64,000 nucleotides of DNA, from contig ML660774.1 in NCBI GenBank assembly GCA_007570785.1, forward strand, positions 9,943,742-10,007,741, given 5' to 3'. Positions within the stretch are counted from its first letter, which is position 1. Every line of letters starts with the position of its first letter. Both the position numbers and the translations under genes were made by a program. The notes beneath the pieces are model-generated. The model did not search any database, was not told the DNA's origin, and was given only the letters and a program-made list of their open reading frames with translations. Below are positions 56,420 through 64,000 of the stretch, piece after piece. Source of the stretch: Antilocapra americana. Its lineage: Eukaryota > Chordata > Mammalia > Artiodactyla > Antilocapridae.

Positions 56420-59075
56420 CCCATATTAGACCAAGATGTACAAATTAATAATTTCCTCTGATAGAGCAAAACTAATTGGACAAAGTAATGAAACAGTCCC
56501 ATTCACAATAGCAGTCAGCTCAGTTCACTTCATTTGCTCAGTCATGTCTGACTCTTTGCGACCCTATTCAGCATGCCAGGCCTCCCTGTCCATCACCAAC
56601 TCCCAGAGTTTAACCAAATTCATGTCCACTGAGTCGATGAGACCATGCAGCCATCTCATCTTCTGTCATCCTCTTCTCCTGCCTTCAATCTTTCCCAGCA
56701 TCAGGGTCTTTCCCAATGAGTAAGCTTTTCACATCAGATGGCCAAAGTGCTGGAGTTTCAGCTTCAGCATCAGTTGTTCTAATGAACACTCAGGACTGAT
56801 CTCCTTTAGGATGGACTGGTTGGATCTCCTTGCTGTCCAAGGGACTCTCAAGAGTCTTTTCCAACACCACAGTTCAAAACCATCAATTGTTCAGCACTCA
56901 GCTTTCTTTATAGTCCAACTCTCACATCCATACATGACTACTGGAAAAACCATAGCCTTGACTAGATGGATCTTTGTTGGCAAAGTAATGTCTCTGCTTT
57001 TTAATATACTGTCAAGGTTGATCAAAACTTTTCTTCCAAGAAGTGAGTGTCTGTTAATTTCATGGCTGGAGTCACCATCTGCAGTGATTTTGGAGCCCAC
57101 AAAGTAAAGTCTGCCACAGTTTCCCCATCTATCTGCCATGAAGTGATGAGACCAGATGCCATGATCTTAGTTTTCTGAATGTTGAGCTTTAAGCCAACTT
57201 TTTAACTCTCCTCTTTCACTTTCATCAAGAGGCTCTTTAGTTCTTCTTCACTTTCTGCCTTAAAGGTGGTGTCATCTGCATATCTTAGGTTACTGATATC
57301 TCTCCCGGCAATCTTGATTCCAGCTGGTGCTTCCAGCCCAGCATTTCTCAGGATGTACTCTGCATATAAGTTAAATAAAGAAGTTGACAATAAAGAGCCT
57401 TGACATACTCCTTTTCCTATTTGGAACCTGTCTGTTGTTCCATGTCCAGTTCTAACTGTTGCTTCCTTACCTGCATACAGGTTTCTCAAGAGGCAGGTCA
57501 GGTGGTCTGGTATTCCCATTTCTTTCAGAATTTTTCACAGTTTATTGTGATCCACACAGTCAATGGCTTTGGCATAGTCAATAAAGCAGAAATAGATATT
57601 TTCCTGGAACTTTCTTGCTTTTTCAATGATCCAGCCAATGTTGGTAATTTGATCTCTAGTTCCTCTGCCTTTTCTAAAACTAGCTTGAAAATCTGGAAGT
57701 TCATGGTTCATGTATTGCTGAAGTCTGGCTTGGAGAATTTTGAGCATTACTTTGCTAGTGTGTGAGATGAGTGCAATTGTGCAGTAGTTTGAGCATTGTT
57801 TGGCATTGCCTTTCTTTGGGATTGGAATGAATACTGACCTTTTCCAGCCCTGTGGCCACTGCTGAGTTCTCCAAATTTGCTGGCATATTGAGTGCACCAC
57901 TTTCACAGCATCTTCTTTCAGGATTTGAAATAGCTCAACTGGAATTCCATCACCTCCACTAGCTTTGCTCGTAGTGATGCTTCCTAAAGCCCACTTGTCT
58001 TCACATTCCAGGATGTCTGGCTCTAGGTGAATGATCACACCATCGTGATTATCTGGGTCATGAAGATCTTTGTTGCACAGCTCTTCTGCGTATTCTTGCT
58101 ACCTCTTCTTAATATCTTCTGCTTCTGTTAGGTCCATATCATTATTGTCCTTTATTGAGCCCATCTTTGCATGAAATGTTCCCTTGGTATCTCTAATTTT
58201 CTTGAAGAGATCTCTAGTCTTTCCCATTTCATTGTTTTCCTCTATTTCTTTGCACTGATCACTGAGGAAGGCTTTCTTGTCTCTCTTTGCTATTCTTTGG
58301 AACTCTGCATGCAAATGGGTATGTCTTTCCTTTTCTCCTTTGCTTTTTGCTTCTCTTCTTTTCACAGCTATTTGTAAGGCCTCCTTAGACAGCCATTTTG
58401 CTTTTTTGCATTTCTTTTTCTTTGGCATGGTTGAACCCTATCACCTGTACAATGTCACAAACCTCTGTCCATAGTTCATCAGGCACTCTGTCTATCAGAT
58501 CTAGTCCCTTATATCTATTTCTCACTTCCACTGTATAATCATAAAGGATTTGATTTACGTCATACTTAAATGGTCTACTGGTTTTCCCTACTTCCTTCAA
58601 TTTAAGTGTGAATTTAGCAATAAGGAGTCCATGATCTAGCAATCAAGATTACTAAAAAATAAAAAAAGGAAGGGGACACTAAGCCTAACATAACATAATC
58701 CAGACAAAAAGAAGAAAACTATGAATATCATAAAAATATTAAAATCATAAAAATCTACCAAAAGACATGTCAAAATGCTTGAATGAATGGAGAAACAGAC
58801 CATTTTTTGGTTGAGAGGAAACTGTCAAATGTCTGCAAATTAAAATATAAATTTCATGCAAAACTCCACTGCACTCCCAACAGGATTTTTTATGGAACTT
58901 GACATGCTGGTTGTAGTATTATTCTCAAAGTTCAACAGAACTAATAATTTTTAAAACAGTCCGGTGAATGAGTAATGATCCTATATTTTAGATTATAATC
59001 CAGTAATTGAAGCAATCAGCTTAGATACAGGACTATGCAAATAGATCAACACAATAGAATTTAAAAGTAGAGAGA
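56420..59075 (+). mobile_element. Old L1 ORF2 fragment, split by a BovB
   Basis: The left part ends 'cagtcccattcacaatagca'. The right part (58650-59075) has 'ctccactgcactcccaacaggattttttatgg' and 'ggactatgcaaatagatcaacacaatagaat'. Both match consecutive parts of L1 ORF2. Only about 500 bases are L1; the rest is the inserted BovB. Confidence 0.72.
56519..58636 (-). mobile_element. BovB (RTE) LINE, longest copy in the window
   Basis: About 2.1 kb in reverse, from the end of the endonuclease/linker through the reverse transcriptase to the 3' end. Minus-strand frames in order: 58385-58642 ('YKGLDLIDRVPDELW'), 58099-58428, 57535-58038 (finger and palm with 'FIDYAKAIDCVDHNK', the motif-A region), 57202-57519 (with the intact catalytic 'RYADD') and 56891-57139 (C terminus). 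A few frameshifts and stops separate them. Imperfect 'tagcaRtca' duplications at about 56509-56518 and 58637-58647 bound it inside an older L1. BovB makes an endonuclease/reverse transcriptase. The 5' endonuclease part is missing here, so it cannot be autonomous. Confidence 0.96.
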
Positions 59076-59739
59076 TACAAGATATATGAGAATTTTATAT
59101 TTAAAAGTTTTTGAGAATTGTGTGAAGTCCCTGAAATTACTCTGCATTGGTAATTCAAAAATCAAATAGGTCAAAATGCCCATTATTGGGAAGGCATGGA
59201 ACTAAAATGAAAAGAATTCTTTTTGTTGACACAGTGCTAATGACCCTGGATTAAGTCATATAATCTTAGTCTATCACTGTTAATGAAAAATAAGAATAAT
59301 TTAAAAGTCTTTCCCCCAATCTTTAATGTCTGAGGGAGAATCAAGTAAAATCAGTTATATAAAAACCTTCCACAATTCATAAAATAATATATGGATACAA
59401 TGGTCTTTGGACGAGAATTTTTTTTTTAATGTAGGCAGAGGACAGTTATGAATTACATACAAAATGGTAATTATTGGCAGAATAGAACTTTGGAATTTAT
59501 AAGGTAAAAGTCATTAAATCATTGCAAATTTCCAAATCCACAAACAGCACTCTGAGATAAACTTTCTACAATAAAATGCAAGTTGCTGATGTATGCAAAA
59601 TTTGAGAGAGGAGAGAGAAAAATTCAAGAGTGAAATTTTACATATGCTAAGATTGAGGCTTCTTTGGGATAGCCAGTTAAAATGTTGAGTAAACAACTAA
59701 CCATCCACCTATGAAGTTTTTAAGGGAAGACCAGTTTGA
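59076..59739. other. AT-rich DNA, nothing recognised
   Basis: No repeat or coding signal beyond short runs. Confidence 0.45.
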
Positions 59740-60255
59740 AGCCATAAAATTTGGAATTCATCAGTATAGGAGTCATATTAGAAGCCATGAGATCATCACA
59801 TAGTGAATAGCAACAGAAAAGGGACGATGTTGGAGAACAGAAGTAGAACATTTAGAAGTTAAGGAAAATTGCACAAGCCAGAAAGGAAGACTGAAAATAA
59901 ATAGCCAAACAGGATGGAAGAAAACAAAGAGATGTGGATTTTATGAAGGCAAGTTAAACAAAAAAATAAGCTGCATCACAGAAAGCAGTCAGTTGCATAA
60001 TATCCTGCTGATAAGTAAGATGAAGATCAAAAACTGATCACTGACTTTAGCAATGTGACAGTTACGAGTGATCTTGATGACAGTGTGGTGGCATGAAGGG
60101 CATATTCAGCTGATTGTGGGCTTCAGAGAGAATAAAAGGAAAGGGATTTCAGACAGAGAGCTGGGCTTTAAAGGTAATAGAGGAATGGAAATGAAGATAG
60201 CTAAATGAAGATATGGAATAAAGGGAAAGTGTTTGTCTTTATAACAGAAGAATTT
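59740..60255 (+). repeat. Ancient mammal-wide repeat fragment, family name uncertain
   Basis: 'aagccatgagatcatcacatagtgaa', 'aagtaagatgaagatcaaaaactgatcactgactttagcaatgtgac' and 'gtgatcttgatgacag' follow an old consensus ('aggtcaagtaagatgaggactgag', 'tggatttggcaa', 'gtcattggtgacc'). It appears to be another part of the family seen at 4140 and 14001. Confidence 0.6.
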
Positions 60256-60873
60256 GTCTTATGTGCTGATACAGAAGATTCAGGAGAGAGGAAAAAGATT
60301 GAATTTTAGAAGAAGGAACAATTACTGGAGTAAATTTTTTGAATAGGTGAGAATTCAGGAATCTAATAGATAAGTGGAAAAGTTGGCTTAGATAAAATTA
60401 TATTTGATATTCTGAGTTCCAAATTCTAATATGTAGAGCTATCTTACTTCTTTCTGAACTATGGAGGAGGAAAAACTAGACTTTTCACAAATTACAAATT
60501 ACTATTTACCTAAATGTATTTGATTTACATTAAATTTCTAGCTGGGACAGGTACAGCTCTGATACTCCAATGATCTGTGAGGTTTATCATTTTGCATACA
60601 AGAATATCAAGCTATCAGATTATATGTATTTGTTGCAAGTATCTTCTTTGCCAGGTTAGTAGCTCAGAGTATTTGACTAAGTGACCCAATTAAATTTCAA
60701 GGTGACTCACCTAATCTAGGAATATTATCAAAATTTCTATTTCTTGACAAAAAGAAAAAACAAATTCTGAAATCTCAATTTGATAAATTCTGTAAAATTG
60801 ATAAATACTGTCAGTTAAAATATTTGTTTATTTCTGTAACATCATAGTTAATATTTAACTCATTTCACATAGG
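60256..60873. other. AT-rich DNA, nothing recognised
   Basis: No repeat or coding signal. Confidence 0.45.
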
Positions 60874-60886
60874 ATCCCCATGCTAG

Positions 60887-61366
60887 ATTAAAAAGAAGAG
60901 ACATTACTTTGCCAACAAAGGTCTGTCTGGTCAAAGCTATGGTTTTGCCAATAGTTATGTCTGGATGTGAGAGTTGTACTATAAAGAAAGCTGAGCACTG
61001 AAGAATTGATGCTTTTGAACTACGGTGTTGGAGAAGACTCTTGAGAGTTCCTTGGACTGCAAAGAGATCAAAACAGTCAATCCTAAACGAAATCAGTCCT
61101 GAATATTCACTGGAAGGTCTGATGCTGAACTGAAGCTCCAATATTTTGTCCACCTGATGTGAAGAACTGACTCATTGGAAAAGATCCTGATGCTGGGAAA
61201 GATAGAGAACAGCAGGAGAATCAGATGACAGGTGATTCATGTTGGATGGTATCACCAACTCAATGGACATGAGTTTGAGCAAGTTCTGGAATTGGTTGGG
61301 AAGCCTGGTGTGCTGCAGTCCGTGGGGTTGCAAAGACTCAAACACACTGAGTAACTGAACTGAACT
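60887..61366 (+). mobile_element. BovB 3' region with TSD
   Basis: Starts 'aaaaagaagagacattactttgcc', runs through the C-terminal part and ends 'gtaactgaactgaactg'. 'gatccatgctag' at about 61368-61379 matches 'gatccccatgctag' at about 60873-60886. One block near 61200-61240 has been disrupted. Confidence 0.95.
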
Positions 61367-61584
61367 GATCCATGCTAGCAGGTATTAATATTTGATCCCT
61401 TAAATCTGTAAAACTGAGAGTATTATGTTTCTTGAGATAATGCTTTGTAATGTATGCCAAATTACAAAATTCAGGTTTATTACATTTTTAACTTTTTAAA
61501 TACATACCCAAATAAAAACAAAGAATTGCTACAATGACATCACATAAAAAGGTAAGAATTTTGATGGATGGAAAGAATTTATCA

Positions 61585-61785
61585 GCTTCCCAGGTGGCAC
61601 AGTAGTAAAGAATCCACTTGGCCAACGCAGGAGACGCAAATGACACGGGTTCGACCCCTGGGTTGGGAAGATTCCCTGGAGAAGGAAATGGCAACCTGCT
61701 CCACTATTTCATTGATGGAGAAGCCTGGCAGGCTACAGTCCGTGGGGTTATAAAGAGTCAGATGCAACTGACACTCAGTTAATAG
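61585..61785 (+). repeat. Bov-tA SINE, full length
   Basis: 'cagcttcccaggtggcacag' to 'agtcagatgcaactgacac'. B-box-like 'ggttcgacccctggg'. The 'ttgcctggagaatcccatggacagagg' block is replaced by 'tttcattgatggag'. Confidence 0.92.
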
Positions 61786-61854
61786 TACTTGTATTCTGCC
61801 TCCAAATTGACCGGTGCTACACATTAATTTAAATCAAGGGGAAAGTGACATATT

Positions 61855-62700
61855 CTATCTTCTAGTCACTACTATTGCATACCAAATTATCCCAAGATTG
61901 AGAAGCTTAACACAACAGGCAGTTTTATAATATCATTCAGATTGGGGAGATTCTTTTTGCCGATGGCCTCACCTGAGACCACTTGGTGGAACTTAGCTGG
62001 TGGATAGGATGGTCTAGAGGGTCCGAGACAGCTTCACTCAAACGTCTTGGTAGAGATAGCTGGAATACTGAGCCCAGAGGGAGATGCTCAGTCAGAACAC
62101 ACAGACATGCTCTCTCCTGCCTGTGATCTCAGGGCAGGGACATGCTACACAACACCTGATTTTCCTCACTGCGAGCTTTCCAAGGGAAGCAGGAGGAAAT
62201 GGTTTGGCTTTTAAAAGCAGCAGTAATGAGAACCCAACATGGGAGACAACAAAAGGAACACAGATGTATAGAATAGACTTGTGGACTTTGTGGATGAGGG
62301 TAAGGGTGGGATGAGATGGGAGAAGGGCATTGAAGCATGTTAATTGTCATGTGTCTAATCAATCGCCAGCCCAGGATTGATGCTCGGGACTGGTGCAGCG
62401 AGATTTCCCGGGGGGGAGGGAGGAGGGAGGGGGGACCCGGAGGGGAAGCATATGTAAACCCATGGTGATATCATGACAATGTATGGCAAAAAAAAAAATA
62501 AAAAAAAAAAAAAAAGCAGCTTCAGAATTGACCTAATATGACTTTGGCTGTTTTTTATTGGCTGAAGCAGTGGCTGGCCTACTCAGATTCAAGGGCAGGG
62601 AATGTAGACTCCCAGCTCTCAATGGGAAGAAAGTCAGTGAGGGGGTGGCCCTTCAAAAAGAATCCATGACAAACCATCCTCAGAGATCATTAAATTAACT
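61855..62700 (+). repeat. Ancient repeat host, interrupted by a young L1
   Basis: The left part ('ctattgcataccaaattatccc') and the right part ('ggcctactcagattcaagggcaggg', 'agactcccagctctcaatgggaag') follow an old mammalian repeat consensus that I recall but cannot name. The L1 3' end at 62221-62510 splits it. Confidence 0.5.
62221..62510 (+). mobile_element. Young L1 3' end with short TSD
   Basis: It starts near 'cagtaatgagaacccaac' and covers the last ORF2 bases and the 3' UTR, with a G-run tract at 62410-62455 and an A-rich tail. 'aaaagcagc' occurs at 62213-62221 and 62512-62520. It is nearly identical to 21517-21738 where they overlap. Confidence 0.94.
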
Positions 62701-64000
62701 GAATACTTAGAGCTTAAAATTGGCTCCAACTTCAGAGAATTTTCAGAAAACAGGTGGGACATAAGTTCAATGAGTAAAAATTATGTAGTTAGTTTCAGCC
62801 TCCTAGAATAATTCTGAAGATAATTTTATGAAACCAGGGATATCTCTTCCCTTGATAGAAATACTAGAATGATCCACACAACCTCATGACCCTGTGAAAA
62901 AGACATAAGATGGATACTCGTACAATCGGGTAGGTTAGTAGCAAGTGCTTTGAGATTTGCTGTGAGTCCAGAGGGTGTCTGAGAGGTATAGAAAATGTCC
63001 CTGCCACAAACTTTGAGTGGATTGTAAAGATGCTGAAGATATAATCCAAATTCAAATTATACTTAATAGAAAAGAACTTCTCAGAATACTTGCTGAAAAC
63101 ACTTGTCCAGCTGGATGCTCTGTTAATAATAGGTTTCCATATTCAATACATTTGGAAATACCACTCTTGGGTTTCAGAGAGTGAGAATTAAACATTTAAT
63201 TTAAGAATTAAATTTAAAGTACAAAAATATCTTTTAGTTTATGTTTTTTGATCATGAACCCACATTTTTGCCCCTCTTTTGTAAAATCATTCACTCACTA
63301 GGAACGAGCATGCAAAATTAAAACAAACAGAACTTAAAAATAGCATCATGATTATAACTACTAACTAAGGGCATGTATATAGCTTAGAAGAAGTGAAAAA
63401 GGTAAGGGACAGAATTGACAGGAGATTCAATATGAGTACTAGGTTGTGAAGTAGTGTCAAAATACCTGATACTTGTTGCAATTTATTAGAAATAAAAACT
63501 CATTAGAAATGAGTTAAGGTCACTGATCTGTATCACATTGGGTAGAGAATTCCTAGAGCACCTTAATTCTGGATTCTTCATTATGAGAAGTATATTAAGA
63601 AAGAGGTTCAGAGTTATAGAAGAAATTTGTTGATGAGGGTATTTAATCCCTATCACTTGAGAAATGTTATAAAGATGAAATAGAATGCCTCAAAGGGAAT
63701 CGATTCCCACTCACAGGAAGCTTCTATCACTTGGTTGACACTGTCACTGGGCCCAGTACATGGATTAAAATACGAGAGGTATATATAAAATTGCTTAGAG
63801 ATATCAGCTTGACATTTACAAAACTTGCCAATGCTGTTTCTCACTTTATCTCTTTTGACCTACTCTTCTTTATTAAGCCCTATTCCCTATTTCCAACGTT
63901 ACCAAGCACTGTCCCTTGGCTTGCTTCATTTCACGTAAGACATCCTTGCTTCCTTTTTGTTCATATTTTGACCACAGCTCACCTGGGGCATGACGTTTCT
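62701..64000. other. AT-rich single-copy-like DNA to the window end
   Basis: No recognised repeat. Short minus frames at 62864-63055 and 63653-63844 have no identifiable domain. Confidence 0.45.

Noticed and set aside
1..64000. CRISPR arrays, bacterial operons, phage or plasmid genes
   Set aside because: No spaced direct repeats, no bacterial gene density or ribosome-binding sites. All repeats are of vertebrate interspersed or simple type.

Overview
This window is nuclear DNA from a ruminant, very probably a pecoran or bovid (cattle, sheep, goat or deer group). The evidence is its interspersed repeats. tRNA-headed Bov-tA SINEs, headless Bov-A2 dimers and several BovB (RTE-class) LINE copies occur together. 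They sit among ruminant-type L1 3' ends and older mammal-wide repeats (MIR, L2, ERVL/MaLR LTRs, a MER5A-like hAT element). I cannot fix the species from sequence alone.

I see no convincing protein-coding gene. Nearly every open frame above 60 codons lies inside a SINE, a BovB or L1 reverse-transcriptase remnant, or the antisense of one. The window reads as an intergenic or deep intronic, AT-rich region built by repeated nested retrotransposition.

Layout. 1-8 kb: mostly single-copy DNA with a double-headed SINE, a MIR and an ancient-repeat fragment. 8-15 kb: a 5'-truncated L1 with clear target-site duplications (TSDs), then an ERVL-type LTR with a tRNA-Leu-like primer site next to a long imperfect inverted repeat, then a MER5A-like element. 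15-19 kb: a decayed BovB holding a nested SINE, an L2 end, and an unrecognised GC-richer segment. 19-29 kb: SINEs, two L1 3' ends in tandem, an L1 with a poly-T end, and a tiny mariner-like palindrome. 28.5-31.9 kb: the least repeat-laden stretch, with a small CpG cluster and splice-like signals. 32-39 kb: L1, MIR and MaLR fragments, then a 1.8-kb BovB fused to a SINE head. 39-52 kb: SINEs, an interstitial telomeric repeat, an L2 interrupted by a SINE, a pair of competing hairpins, and an L1 carrying three SINEs. 52-61 kb: an antisense L1 with nested SINEs, then the longest BovB (about 2.1 kb, minus strand) inside an older L1. 61-64 kb: a short BovB, a SINE, a young L1 3' end, and single-copy DNA.

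The elements act together only as parasites. Bov-tA and Bov-A2 tails derive from the BovB 3' end and are thought to use its machinery. The order of nesting gives a relative age series: L2, MIR and ERVL first, then old L1, BovB, SINEs and young L1 3' ends. I found no clearly undescribed functional system. The observations most worth checking are the GC-richer segment at 18.06-18.96 kb, the inverted repeat at 11.1-11.7 kb, the competing hairpins at 46.99-47.04 kb, the SINE/BovB fusion at 37.5 kb, the tandem L1 ends at 21.3-21.7 kb, and the possible noncoding transcription unit near 28.5-30 kb. Repeat names rest on remembered consensus patterns, not on a search.
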